Notes under the pieces: generated by a model
The model's database searches: none
The model's input: only the letters and a program-made list of their open reading frames with translations
What the model was told of the DNA's origin: nothing
Shown: positions 8,634 through 17,473 of the stretch, one piece after another
Layout: every line of letters begins with the position of its first letter
How positions within the stretch are numbered: position 1 is the first letter of the stretch
Position numbers and translations under genes: made by a program
NCBI RefSeq assembly: GCF_002008365.1
Contig: NZ_MRDL01000051.1
Span: 496,001 to 560,000 of the forward strand
Origin: Rhizobium leguminosarum bv. viciae USDA 2370
GTDB taxonomy: Bacteria > Pseudomonadota > Alphaproteobacteria > Rhizobiales > Rhizobiaceae
DNA length: 64,000 nt
Reading direction: 5' to 3'

Positions 8634-9473
8634 ATGGGACATGAGCGGCAGCTCGTGAAAGACATGATGGAACCCAGACATTTCCGCACGCTCTTCATTT
8701 CCGATGTCCATCTCGGCTCGAAGGCCGCGAAGGCCGACTTCCTGCTGGATTTCCTGCGCCACCACGAGGCCGATACGATCGTGCTGGTCGGCGACATCGT
8801 CGACGGCTGGCGCCTGAAGCGCAGCTGGTACTGGCCGCAGGTCTGCAACGATGTCGTCCAGAAGCTGTTGCGCAAGGCGCGCAAGGGCACGCGCGTCGTC
8901 TATATTCCCGGCAATCACGACGAATTCCTTCGGGCCTTCCCGGGCATGCATTTCGGCGGCATCGAGGTCGTCGAGCGCATGATGCATGACGGCGCCGACG
9001 GCAGAAAATATCTGATCCTGCACGGCGACGAGTTCGACGTCGTCGTCCGCAATGCCCGACTGCTCGCCTATCTCGGCGACTGGGCCTATGACACGGCGAT
9101 CCGTATCAATATCATCCTAGCGGCGGTGCGCCGTCGCCTTGGCATGCCCTACTGGTCGTTCTCGGCCTGGGCGAAGCTGCAGGTCAAGCATGCCGTCAAT
9201 TTCATCGGTGAATTCGAGCGTGTCGTGGCAGAGGAAGCCCGCAAAAATGGCGCCGATGGGGTGATCTGCGGACATATCCATCATGCCATCATCCAGGATA
9301 TGGACGGTATCCGTTACATCAACACCGGTGATTGGGTGGAAAGTTGCACGGCGGTCGCTGAGCACGAGGATGGTACGTTCGAACTGATCACCTGGCGGGC
9401 GCTCGCCAGCAGTGTAACAGCACTTGCCGCCGTCGAGCGGGAAGACGCAGAACTGGCTCCACAAGCCGCCTGA
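8634..9473 (+). CDS. LpxH-like metallophosphoesterase
   Basis: 279-residue calcineurin-like phosphoesterase with all metal-binding motifs: FISDVHLGS, VGDIVDGW, PGNHDEF, LHGDEFD and CGHIHHA. Spacing and the RRLGMPYWSFS region fit the UDP-2,3-diacylglucosamine diphosphatase (LpxH) family, which hydrolyses UDP-diacylglucosamine to lipid X in lipid A synthesis. Rhizobiales usually use the unrelated LpxI for that step, so this protein may have another substrate. No membrane segment. Start ATG 8634 has GGAAGG about 11 bases upstream; ATGs at 8664 and 8667 are alternatives that would better match the usual length. Confidence 0.85.
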   Translation: MGHERQLVKDMMEPRHFRTLFISDVHLGSKAAKADFLLDFLRHHEADTIVLVGDIVDGWRLKRSWYWPQVCNDVVQKLLRKARKGTRVVYIPGNHDEFLRAFPGMHFGGIEVVERMMHDGADGRKYLILHGDEFDVVVRNARLLAYLGDWAYDTAIRINIILAAVRRRLGMPYWSFSAWAKLQVKHAVNFIGEFERVVAEEARKNGADGVICGHIHHAIIQDMDGIRYINTGDWVESCTAVAEHEDGTFELITWRALASSVTALAAVEREDAELAPQAA

Positions 9474-9638
9474 TTTTGGCGCCGGCGCATCCGCGCCTGC
9501 GCTCCCTCGAATTTAGCCGTTACCGTTAGGCGACAGGCCCTATTTATTTTCTAAAACGTTTCAGGACGGCTATTTCTCGCAATAGTCGCCTCCAGGGTGG
9601 TGTGTTAGGACAACGTCCAGTTTCCTTCAGGTCCACCC

Positions 9639-10859
9639 ATGATTCCCGCTCAAAATTCCCCGACGGGTGAGGGAGCGCCGCCGCGCTTCCGGATGCTTAG
9701 CGCGCTTTCCTATTGCGCGCCGCTGCTCGTCAACGGCATCGTCCTGCCGTTTTTTCCCGTGTGGCTCGCAACCCACAGCTTCAGCGACCACGAGATCGGC
9801 ATCATCCTTGCCATACCGATGGTGGTTCGCGTGTTGGTGGCGCCTGTCGTCGCCATGATCGCCGATCGATTGAAGGAGCGCGCCGACGTGCTGCTCTGGT
9901 CGGGTTGCCTGTCGCTGCTGACGGCGATCGCGCTGTTCTGGACGACGACCTTCTGGCCCGTGACGATCGTCTATGCGCTGCAGGGCGCCACTTTCGCGCC
10001 CTATGTGCCCGTCGTTGAATCGATCGTCATCTCGGGCGTGCGCCGCTGGGGGCTCGATTACGGATCGATGCGCGTGTGGGGCTCGATCGCGTTCATCGTC
10101 TCGACGCTGGTCGGGGGCCAGTTGATCAGCCGGTGGGGCGGCGAAATGGTGCTGCCGGTCATGGTGTTCGGCTTTATCATGACCGTTGTCATGGCGATCT
10201 TCTGTCCGCGCATCGGACCGACGCGACGGCGCGGCCAGCCGATCAACATTCCGGCAGCCACCGGCAGCGGTCTGCGCGAGCCGCACCTTCTGCTGCTTCT
10301 GATCGGCGTCGCCATCCAGCAGTCGAGCCATGCGGTGCTGAACGCCTTTTCCTCGATCTACTGGCATCATCTCGGCTTCTCCGGCACGCAGGTCGGCCTG
10401 CTCTGGAGCGCCGGCGTCGCTTCGGAAGTGACTGTGTTCTTCCTGTCGAAGCGTCTCAACCGTCGCTTCGACGCCTGGACGCTGATCCGCTTCGGTTGCG
10501 CCATCAGCGTCTGCCGCTGGATACTGTTTCCGATGAATACAGGCTTTGCCGGTTTCTTCCTGCTGCAATGTTTCCATGGCTTTACCTACGCCTTCGTGCA
10601 TACCGGCGTGCAGCGGCGGATCGTGGCGACCGTGCAGGAAACGCAGGAATCCTCGGCGCAGGGCGCCTATTTCTTCTATGTCGGCATGGCGATGGCGCTG
10701 ATGACCCTGGCGTCGGGTTATCTCTATGCCTGGCTCGGCGTCGTCAGCTATTACGTCATGGCCGTGGTCGCGTTCTCCGGCCTCGGCCTCGTCATCTCAG
10801 CCTATTATCTTCAGCCCCAGAGGGTGGTTTCGGGCGGAAAGACCAGGGAAGCGGCGTAA
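9639..10859 (+). CDS. MFS transporter (phenylpropionate-permease-like)
   Basis: 406 residues with about 12 hydrophobic segments, starting with LSYCAPLLVNGIVLPFFPVWL. The short loop RVLVAPVVAMIADRLKERADVL carries the MFS signature. The WLATHSFSDHEIGII opening and the internal GVQRRIVATVQETQESSAQG block match the MFS_1_like/HcaT (3-phenylpropionate permease) group. Inner-membrane uptake or efflux of an organic acid is plausible; no catabolic genes are adjacent, so the substrate is open. Convergent with the epimerase gene, with fewer than 1 bp of overlap risk (stop at 10859 and epimerase stop at 10811 overlap by 49 bp on opposite strands). Confidence 0.88.
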   Translation: MIPAQNSPTGEGAPPRFRMLSALSYCAPLLVNGIVLPFFPVWLATHSFSDHEIGIILAIPMVVRVLVAPVVAMIADRLKERADVLLWSGCLSLLTAIALFWTTTFWPVTIVYALQGATFAPYVPVVESIVISGVRRWGLDYGSMRVWGSIAFIVSTLVGGQLISRWGGEMVLPVMVFGFIMTVVMAIFCPRIGPTRRRGQPINIPAATGSGLREPHLLLLLIGVAIQQSSHAVLNAFSSIYWHHLGFSGTQVGLLWSAGVASEVTVFFLSKRLNRRFDAWTLIRFGCAISVCRWILFPMNTGFAGFFLLQCFHGFTYAFVHTGVQRRIVATVQETQESSAQGAYFFYVGMAMALMTLASGYLYAWLGVVSYYVMAVVAFSGLGLVISAYYLQPQRVVSGGKTREAA

Positions 10860-11794
10860 CGAAGACCGGGTTCGCGGTCGCGGGCAAGCAGCAGCGGACC
10901 GTCGAGATCGACAAAATCGGCATTCTGAGCAAGCAGAACGGCGGGCGCCATGGCAAGCGAGGTGCCGACCATGCAGCCAATCATGATGCTGAATCCAAGC
11001 CGTTCGGCCTCGGCCTTCATCGACAGCGCCTCCGTCAGGCCGCCCGTCTTGTCGAGCTTGATGTTGATCGCGTCGTAGCGGTCGGCAAGGCTTGCGAGAT
11101 CGCCGGTGTGGTGGACGCTCTCGTCGGCGCAGACGAGGAGCGGGCGGCGGATTTCAGCAAGCAGCCCATCGCGGCCGGCCGGCAGCGGCTGCTCGACGAG
11201 GGCCACACCCGCTTGCGCCGCGATATTGAGGTGACGTTCCAACACCGCTTCCGGCCAGCCTTCATTGGCGTCGAGGATGATTTCGGCATCGGGCGCGGCG
11301 GCGCGGACGGCGCGGATGCGGCTTTCATCGTCGCCGGTGCCGACCTTGACCTTGAGCAGGGCGCGGCCGGCATGCTCGCGCGCCTGGGCGGCCATCACCT
11401 CCGGTTCGCCGAGCGAGATGGTGTATGCGGTGGTGAGCGGCTGCGGAGCGGAAAGGCCGAGGCGGGCGGCGACGCTGTCTCCTGTCTGCTTCGCCTCGAG
11501 GTCCCAGAGGGCGCAATCGACGGCGTTGCGGGCCGCACCCGGCGGCATGGCGGACAGCAGGTCGCTGCGTGAGATGCCGGCCTCGATCAGCGGTCGAGCC
11601 GCCTCGATTTGGGCGAAAACGCTCTCCATCGTCTCGCCGTAGCGGCGATAGGGCACGCATTCGCCGAGCCCCTGCGCTCCCTCTTCGACAAGCGTGCAGG
11701 TGATGACCTCGGCTTCGGTCTTTGCCCCGCGCGAGATGGTGAAGGTCCCGGCAATCGGAAAGGAATTCATCTGGATATCGAGGGTGCGCGGCAT
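10811..11794 (-). CDS. Dipeptide epimerase (L-Ala-D/L-Glu epimerase-like)
   Basis: 327-residue enolase-superfamily enzyme. The catalytic Lys pair is in LLKVKVG, the metal ligands in ILDANEGW, LVEQPLP and VCADES, and the second catalytic Lys in INIKLDKTGG; the closing IGCMVGTSLAMAP loop is typical for the dipeptide epimerase branch. Family members interconvert L-Ala-D-Glu and L-Ala-L-Glu during murein peptide recycling. Start ATG 11794 has AGGAG at 11802-11806; the open frame runs further upstream without a better start. Monocistronic; its 3' end overlaps the MFS gene on the opposite strand. Confidence 0.9.
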   Translation of the reverse strand: MPRTLDIQMNSFPIAGTFTISRGAKTEAEVITCTLVEEGAQGLGECVPYRRYGETMESVFAQIEAARPLIEAGISRSDLLSAMPPGAARNAVDCALWDLEAKQTGDSVAARLGLSAPQPLTTAYTISLGEPEVMAAQAREHAGRALLKVKVGTGDDESRIRAVRAAAPDAEIILDANEGWPEAVLERHLNIAAQAGVALVEQPLPAGRDGLLAEIRRPLLVCADESVHHTGDLASLADRYDAINIKLDKTGGLTEALSMKAEAERLGFSIMIGCMVGTSLAMAPAVLLAQNADFVDLDGPLLLARDREPGLRYAASLVFPPETTLWG

Positions 11795-11894
11795 TATTGC
11801 TCTCCTGCAAGCATGGAAATTGCACGGTGCTTCTGTATATTGACGCGCCGGGCGAACGATCTGCTTCGCGATTCGCGCAATGTCGCTGTAAGCC

Positions 11895-13064
11895 TTGAAA
11901 GACACAAGTATCTTGAACGCCGAGAATCGCAACGCCGCCTCACTGCAAGTGGACGACCAGGCTGATGGCTCGGGACAGCGTGTGCGTCTTCAGGGAAATT
12001 GGCGCAGCGCCTACATCCATCTGGTGCTGCGCGATTTCGAAAAGCTCCTGCAGAAGAAGACCGGCGACCTGACGGTAGACCTCTCGGACATTGCGGAGAT
12101 CGACACAGCCGGCATCTGGCTGCTGTGCCGGCTGAAGAAACAAGAAGAGGCTGGCGGGCGTACGGTTCGCTTCGAAGGCACCAACCCGCATATCGACGAA
12201 ATGCTGGAGATGTTTTCCGAGGAGCCGGCCAAGCCCGAGCCGGAGCAGACTGAAAAAGTATCGCTTGCCGCGCGCATCTTCGCGCCGATCGGCAAGATGA
12301 CCTACGACCTCTGGGACAATTTCGCCGCCTCCATGTATATCCTCGGCTCGGCGGTGCGCGGCGCGCAGATGAAGTTCGGCCGCGGCAGCGGCGTTTCGCC
12401 AGCCTCCATCGTCAACCAGATCGACCATATGGGCGTTCGCGCCGTTCCGATCATCTTGCTGATGTCTTTCCTGATCGGGGCCATCATCGCCCAGCAGGGC
12501 GCCTTCCAGCTGCGTTACTTCGGCGCTGAGGTCTTCGTCGTCGATCTCGTCGGCATCCTGCAATTGCGCGAAATCGGCGTGCTTCTGACGTCGATCATGA
12601 TCGCCGGCCGTTCGGGCAGCGCCATCACCGCCGAAATCGGCTCGATGAAGATGCGCGAGGAGATCGACGCGCTGAAGGTGATGGGGCTGAACCCGATCGG
12701 CGTGCTGATTTTCCCGCGGCTGGTGGCGCTGACCATCGCGCTGCCGCTCTTGACGGTGCTCGCAAATTTCGCTTCGCTGGGCGGGGCTGCCGCTGTCGCC
12801 TGGGGCTATTCCGGCATCACCTTCGCCAATTTCCTCTCGCGCCTGCATGAGGCGGTGACCCTGTCGACGGTGCTCTCAGGCATGATCAAGGCGCCGTTCA
12901 TGGCGCTGGTGATCGGCATCGTCGCCGCCGTCGAGGGGCTGAAGGTTGGTGGCAGCGCGGAATCGCTCGGCCAGCATGTGACGGCCGCGGTGGTGAAGGC
13001 GATTTTCGTCGTCATCCTGATGGACGGGCTTTTTGCGATGTTCTATGCAGCGATCGATTTCTAG
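11895..13064 (+). CDS. mlaE: MlaE-family ABC permease with N-terminal STAS domain
   Basis: About 389 residues. The first 105 residues form a STAS-like domain (LTVDLSDIAEIDTAGIWLLCRL), equivalent to MlaB, and the rest is an MlaE permease with about five membrane segments (IILLMSFLIGAIIAQQGAFQLR, IMIAGRSGSAITAEIGSMKMREEIDAL). The pair forms the inner-membrane part of an MCE phospholipid transporter. First gene of a four-gene operon: the ATPase gene starts 1 bp after its stop. The start is uncertain: no ATG is available and TTG 11895 or TTG 11913 are the candidates; neither has a strong ribosome site. Confidence 0.93.
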   Translation: MKDTSILNAENRNAASLQVDDQADGSGQRVRLQGNWRSAYIHLVLRDFEKLLQKKTGDLTVDLSDIAEIDTAGIWLLCRLKKQEEAGGRTVRFEGTNPHIDEMLEMFSEEPAKPEPEQTEKVSLAARIFAPIGKMTYDLWDNFAASMYILGSAVRGAQMKFGRGSGVSPASIVNQIDHMGVRAVPIILLMSFLIGAIIAQQGAFQLRYFGAEVFVVDLVGILQLREIGVLLTSIMIAGRSGSAITAEIGSMKMREEIDALKVMGLNPIGVLIFPRLVALTIALPLLTVLANFASLGGAAAVAWGYSGITFANFLSRLHEAVTLSTVLSGMIKAPFMALVIGIVAAVEGLKVGGSAESLGQHVTAAVVKAIFVVILMDGLFAMFYAAIDF

Positions 13065-13065
13065 G

Positions 13066-13911
13066 ATGGCGGACCGCGTGGACGAAAAACCGATCGATAC
13101 GGAAGACAAGGACGAAAGGGACATCGTGCTGTCGGCGCGCGACGTCACCGTCGGCTTCGGCTCCAAGGTCGTGCTCGACAATCTGAACCTCAATATCTAC
13201 CGCGGCGAGATCCTGGGCTTCGTCGGCGCGTCCGGCACAGGCAAATCGGTGCTGATGCGCACCGTGCTCCGGCTGCTGCCGCGCCGCTCCGGCACGATCA
13301 AGATCCTCGGCCAGGATTTCGACGAACTCGACGAGCCGCAGCGCAACGCGCTCGACATGCGGCTCGGCGTGCTGTTCCAGCAGGGGGCGCTGTTCTCGTC
13401 GCTGACAGTCAAGGAAAACATTCAGGTGCCGATGCGCGAGTATCTCGACCTGCCGACCTCGCTGATGGACGAGCTGGCGCATCTGAAGATCCGTATGGTC
13501 GGGCTTGCAGCCGATGCCGCCGACAAATATCCATCCGAACTGTCCGGCGGCATGATCAAGCGCGCAGCCCTTGCGCGCGCGCTGTCACTCGATCCGGAAC
13601 TCGTCTTCCTGGACGAGCCGACCTCCGGCCTCGACCCGATCGGCGCGGCCGAATTCGACGAACTGATCGCCAACCTGCGCGATAGTCTGGGATTGACCGT
13701 GTATATGGTCACGCACGACCTCGACAGCCTGTTTTCGGTCTGCGACCGTATTGCCGTGCTCGGAAAGAAGCGAGTAATGGTGGAAGGCACGATCGACGAC
13801 ATGCTGGCCTATGACGATCCGTGGGTGCAGGCCTATTTCAAGGGCAAACGCGCGCGGTCGATCGTGCCGCAGAACGCTGCTGCCGCGCGGCACGACAGCA
13901 GCGGAAAGTGA
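13066..13911 (+). CDS. mlaF: MlaF-type ABC transporter ATP-binding protein
   Basis: 281-residue ATPase with Walker A GASGTGKS, signature LSGGMIKR, Walker B LVFLDEPTSGLDP and the switch His in MVTHD. The signature LSGGMxKR rather than LSGGQ is characteristic of the MlaF/Mkl group. It should power the MlaE permease. The ATG at 13066 follows the mlaE stop by a single base, which argues for translational coupling; an upstream in-frame ATG at 13033 lies inside mlaE. The C-terminal extension (KGKRARSIVPQNAAAARHDSS) is polar and probably disordered. Confidence 0.94.
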   Translation: MADRVDEKPIDTEDKDERDIVLSARDVTVGFGSKVVLDNLNLNIYRGEILGFVGASGTGKSVLMRTVLRLLPRRSGTIKILGQDFDELDEPQRNALDMRLGVLFQQGALFSSLTVKENIQVPMREYLDLPTSLMDELAHLKIRMVGLAADAADKYPSELSGGMIKRAALARALSLDPELVFLDEPTSGLDPIGAAEFDELIANLRDSLGLTVYMVTHDLDSLFSVCDRIAVLGKKRVMVEGTIDDMLAYDDPWVQAYFKGKRARSIVPQNAAAARHDSSGK

Positions 13912-13920
13912 CCGGATAAG

Positions 13921-15291
13921 ATGGAAACCAAAGCCAATTACACGATTGTCGGTTTTTTCACGGTGCTGGTGATCGCAGCCGCCTTCGGCTTCGTCTACTG
14001 GATGGCCGAATATGGCCGCGGCGGCCCGATGACGGAACTGATCGTTCGTATTCCGGGCTCGGCCAACGGCCTCAGCGTCGGCTCGCCGGTGCGCTTCAAC
14101 GGCATCCAGATCGGCTCGGTGCAAACGCTGTCGATCGATGCCGACGATCCGCAATATTCGCTGGCCTTCACCCAGGTGCGCACCGATGCGCCGATCTACC
14201 CCTCCACCAAGGCCGCCCTGGAAATCCAGGGTTTGACCGGGGCTGCCTATATCGAACTGTCAGGCGGCCGCAAGGGCGAGGAAAGCATCCTCCAGCATGC
14301 GATCGACAACGGCAAACGCGCCGTCATCGTCGCCGACCAGTCGAGCGTCACCAATCTTCTGGCGACGGCCGACAAGATCCTCGATCGCGCCAACGACGCC
14401 GTCGGTGAACTTCAAGGTTTCATCGAGGATTCGCGCGGGCCGCTGACCGAGACGTTCAAGAATGCCGAAACGTTCTCGGATGCACTGGCCAAGAATTCCG
14501 GCAATATCGACGCCTTCCTGCAGAGCGTCGGCCAGCTCTCGGAGACGGTGAAGGCGGTTTCCGGCCGAGTCGATTCGACGCTTCAAGCCGTCGAATCGCT
14601 GGTCAAGGCGGTCGATGCGCAGAAGATCGACAACATCGTTTCCAATGCCGAGAAGATTACCGCCAATGTCGCCGATGCCTCGGGCGACCTCAAGGGCGCG
14701 ATCCAGAAGTTCGACCAAACGGCCACCACCTTCAATGATTTCGGCAAGCAGGCGCAGGCGACACTCGACCGCGTCGATACGCTCGTTGCCCAGATCGATC
14801 CGGCGAAGGTGAAGGGCTCCGTCGACGATATCTCGCAGGCGACCAAGGATGCGCGCGCCGCCGTCGCCTCGATCCGCGATGTCGCCAACACGGTTTCGGC
14901 GCGTCAGAAAGATATCGACCAGACGATCCAGGACGTGTCGCAGCTTTCCAACAAGCTGAATTCGGCCTCGACCCGCATCGACGGCATTCTCATCAAGGTC
15001 GATGCGCTGCTCGGCACCGACAATACGCAATCGCTGTTCGCTGAAGCGCGCGATACGCTGGAATCCTTCAAGAAGGTCGCCGACAACCTGAATTCGCGCA
15101 TTGGGCCGATTGCCGACAATCTGCAGAAATTCTCGAGCGGCGGCTTGCGCGACGTGCAGACTCTCGTCAACGACATGCGCGGAACCGTGAGCAATCTGAA
15201 CGATACGATCACCAACTTCGACCGCAATCCGCAGCGCCTGATCTTCGGCGGGGACACGGTGAAGCAATATGACGGCCGGACGCGGCGTTAA
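13921..15291 (+). CDS. mlaD: MlaD family MCE protein with long helical C-terminus
   Basis: 456 residues: one N-terminal membrane anchor (about 5-27), one MCE domain (about 38-120, with IPGSANGLSVGSPVRFNGIQIG) and then about 330 residues of predicted alpha-helix rich in Asp/Ala/Thr repeats (e.g. KILDRANDAVGELQ). E. coli MlaD is about 183 residues, so this protein is far longer. In MCE proteins such long helical tails assemble into a needle or tube crossing the periplasm, which fits the absence of a mlaC-like shuttle gene here. Starts 10 bp after the ATPase gene. Confidence 0.92.
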   Translation: METKANYTIVGFFTVLVIAAAFGFVYWMAEYGRGGPMTELIVRIPGSANGLSVGSPVRFNGIQIGSVQTLSIDADDPQYSLAFTQVRTDAPIYPSTKAALEIQGLTGAAYIELSGGRKGEESILQHAIDNGKRAVIVADQSSVTNLLATADKILDRANDAVGELQGFIEDSRGPLTETFKNAETFSDALAKNSGNIDAFLQSVGQLSETVKAVSGRVDSTLQAVESLVKAVDAQKIDNIVSNAEKITANVADASGDLKGAIQKFDQTATTFNDFGKQAQATLDRVDTLVAQIDPAKVKGSVDDISQATKDARAAVASIRDVANTVSARQKDIDQTIQDVSQLSNKLNSASTRIDGILIKVDALLGTDNTQSLFAEARDTLESFKKVADNLNSRIGPIADNLQKFSSGGLRDVQTLVNDMRGTVSNLNDTITNFDRNPQRLIFGGDTVKQYDGRTRR

Positions 15292-15315
15292 CTGGGAAAT
15301 CAAGGGTAGCCTAAT

Positions 15316-15927
15316 ATGGTCGCATCGCATCTGTTGTCGCACCGTTCTTGGATCAGGGGAACGGTGATCGCGCTGCCGCTGACGGCGATGATTCTTTCGG
15401 GGTGCGGCACCGCGGCCAAGAACGACACCTATGACCTGCCCGCCGCCGTCGACGGCAGCGGACCCGCGGCCAAATCCCGCCAGATCCTGATCGCCAGCCC
15501 CACAGCGCTAAGGTCGCTCGACAGCGAGCAGATCGTCATCCGTGTTTCGCCTTCGGAAATCCAGTATCTCTCAAAGGCGCAGTGGGGCGACAAGCTGCCG
15601 CGCATCGTGCAGTCGAAGCTGGTGGAAGCCTTCGAGAACTCGGGCAAGCTCGGCGGCGTCGGCATGCCGGGGCAGGGGCTGGCGATCGACTACCAGATCG
15701 TCACCGATATCCGCTCCTTCGAGATCGATGCTTCGAACGGCAACCAGGCGGTGGTCGAGATCTCCGCCAAGATCCTCAACGATCGCAATGGCTCGGTGCG
15801 CACTCAGAAGGTTTTCCGGGCCATGGCGCCGGCCGGCGGCGACAATGACGGCTTCGTCAAAGGCCTCGATCGCGCCTTCTCCACGGTTGCCTCCGAGATC
15901 GTCAGTTGGACCCTGCGCTCAATCTGA
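15316..15927 (+). CDS. ABC-type transport auxiliary lipoprotein (PqiC-like)
   Basis: 203 residues with a lipoprotein signal peptide ending in LSGC (Cys at about residue 30). The body (QILIASPTALRSLDSEQIVIR ... WGDKLPRIVQSKLVEAFENSG) fits the ABC_trans_aux/PqiC family, outer-membrane lipoproteins that partner MCE proteins in Pqi-type systems. It closes the mlaEFD-like operon, starting 24 bp after mlaD, and likely forms the outer-membrane docking point for the MlaD tube. Confidence 0.87.
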   Translation: MVASHLLSHRSWIRGTVIALPLTAMILSGCGTAAKNDTYDLPAAVDGSGPAAKSRQILIASPTALRSLDSEQIVIRVSPSEIQYLSKAQWGDKLPRIVQSKLVEAFENSGKLGGVGMPGQGLAIDYQIVTDIRSFEIDASNGNQAVVEISAKILNDRNGSVRTQKVFRAMAPAGGDNDGFVKGLDRAFSTVASEIVSWTLRSI

Positions 15928-16074
15928 ACTGGAATTCCGCGGCCACCCCGTGAATATCGGGGGTTGTCGATTGTGAAAATTATTTGATCCCATGGCATAG
16001 GGGTCGTCATCGTATTCAATTTCTTCATGAATTTGTGGAACGCATCATGTTATCGCTGTCAGGAGGCATGCTGC

Positions 16075-17328
16075 ATGGTGGCTGCACGAGTATTCGGGAA
16101 ATCGTCATTGGAGGCGATCCAACGCGAAAATGATCGCCTGGCTGCGCTGCAGCAGCTCGATCTCCTCGACACTCCGAGGGACGAGGGCTTCGAGCGCATC
16201 GTACGCCTGATAAAGGAAATCTTTTCCATCGACATCGGCATTGTGTCGCTGATCGATGCGCATCGGCAATGGTACAAGGCTTGCTCCGGCCTTTCGGCCG
16301 ACGAAGTGTCGCGCGAAGACACGTTCTGCCGCTACGTCGTGGACTGTGAAAGGCCTGTTGTCGTGCAGGACGCCACCAAGGACTCGCGGTTTTCACAGCA
16401 TCCTTCGGTGACGGGCGACGACAATATTCGTTTTTACGCCGGCGTGCCGTTGAGAACAAAAGCCGGGCACATGATCGGAACGGTATGCGCGATCGACCGC
16501 AGGCCACGATCGTTCGGCAACAGAGATCTCGGCATTCTCGAGGAACTGGCCGGGGCTGCGATGGACCGCATCGAGCTCATGCAGTCGGCCGCGATTGACA
16601 GCCTTACCGAGGCGATGACGCGGCGGGCCTTCAAGCAGGAGGCCGATCAGCTCATTTCGCTCGCTCTTCGGCACAAGCACGACCTCTCATGCATCGTCTT
16701 CGATATCGACCATTTCAAGAAGGTGAACGATACGCATGGACATGCCGCCGGAGACGAGGTCCTCAAGGTGGTGGCATCGACCTGCAAGGCGACCCTTCGA
16801 GCCGGTGATCTGTTCGGCCGTCTTGGCGGCGAGGAATTTGCCGTCATCCTGCCGCATGTCGATCGGGAAGGTGCCGTCGCAGTCGCCGAGAAACTCAGAG
16901 CCGCCATCGCCTCTGAGATCATTCGCGGCGATCATGGCGCTCTGACTGTTACAGCCAGCTTCGGAACTTCGGCACTCTCGATCGTCAGCAAAGAGATCGA
17001 AACCCTGCTGGCTCAGGCGGATGCGGCGATGTATCAGGCCAAGCATGGCGGACGGAATCGTTGCGTGTCGTGGAGTTCCATCCACGCCGATCACGCCATT
17101 GGCGCTCGACGGCGGGTGCTGAAGGCGGGTTCGATCCTGTTCAACGATCGACGCTCGACCATCGACTGCACAGTCAAATCCATTGGATCGGAGAGCGCCG
17201 GCATTTCGGTCTCCAATACATCAGGCATTCCTTCGGAATTCATTCTGGCCATCAAAGGCGAAGGATTCGAAACGAATTGCAGGGTGATCGCGCAAGACCG
17301 GCAGCATCTGGAAGTGGCTTTCAGTTAA
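16075..17328 (+). CDS. Diguanylate cyclase, GAF-GGDEF-PilZ
   Basis: About 417 residues, no membrane segment. Residues about 15-165 form a GAF domain (FDTPRDEGF-type opening, VPLRTKAGHMIGTVCAID). A GGDEF domain follows with the active GGEEF motif and an RxxD product-inhibition site (RAGD) five residues before it, so the enzyme should make cyclic di-GMP and be feedback-inhibited. The last ~75 residues resemble a PilZ domain (RRRVLKAGSILFND ... SAGISVSN), which would bind the product. Start ATG 16075 is chosen for AGGAGG at 16061-16066; an upstream ATG at 16027 is in frame. Stand-alone gene, convergent with the carboxypeptidase gene. Confidence 0.88.
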   Translation: MVAARVFGKSSLEAIQRENDRLAALQQLDLLDTPRDEGFERIVRLIKEIFSIDIGIVSLIDAHRQWYKACSGLSADEVSREDTFCRYVVDCERPVVVQDATKDSRFSQHPSVTGDDNIRFYAGVPLRTKAGHMIGTVCAIDRRPRSFGNRDLGILEELAGAAMDRIELMQSAAIDSLTEAMTRRAFKQEADQLISLALRHKHDLSCIVFDIDHFKKVNDTHGHAAGDEVLKVVASTCKATLRAGDLFGRLGGEEFAVILPHVDREGAVAVAEKLRAAIASEIIRGDHGALTVTASFGTSALSIVSKEIETLLAQADAAMYQAKHGGRNRCVSWSSIHADHAIGARRRVLKAGSILFNDRRSTIDCTVKSIGSESAGISVSNTSGIPSEFILAIKGEGFETNCRVIAQDRQHLEVAFS

Positions 17329-17331
17329 CCC

Positions 17332-17426
17332 GTTAGAGCGCCGTGCGTCCTTTCGGACGCATTAAGGACGCTCTAACTCTTTCAATCCTCGTATCGTGCT
17401 TTCCGAAAATCGATTCCGATTTTCGG
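17332..17426. repeat. Rhizobial palindromic mosaic repeat
   Basis: Two palindromic modules. The first has outer arms GTTAGAGCG (17332-17340) and CGCTCTAAC (17369-17377) and an inner GCGTCC / GGACGC hairpin. The second is CCGAAAATCG (17403-17412) and CGATTTTCGG (17417-17426) with a 4-base loop. It sits between two convergent genes, so it may also serve as terminator. The pattern resembles the intergenic mosaic elements described in Rhizobium. Confidence 0.75.
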
Positions 17427-17473
17427 GCCGATGCGCTAGCAAAAACCTGCCGGCAGGTGTCTGCTCATCGGGC

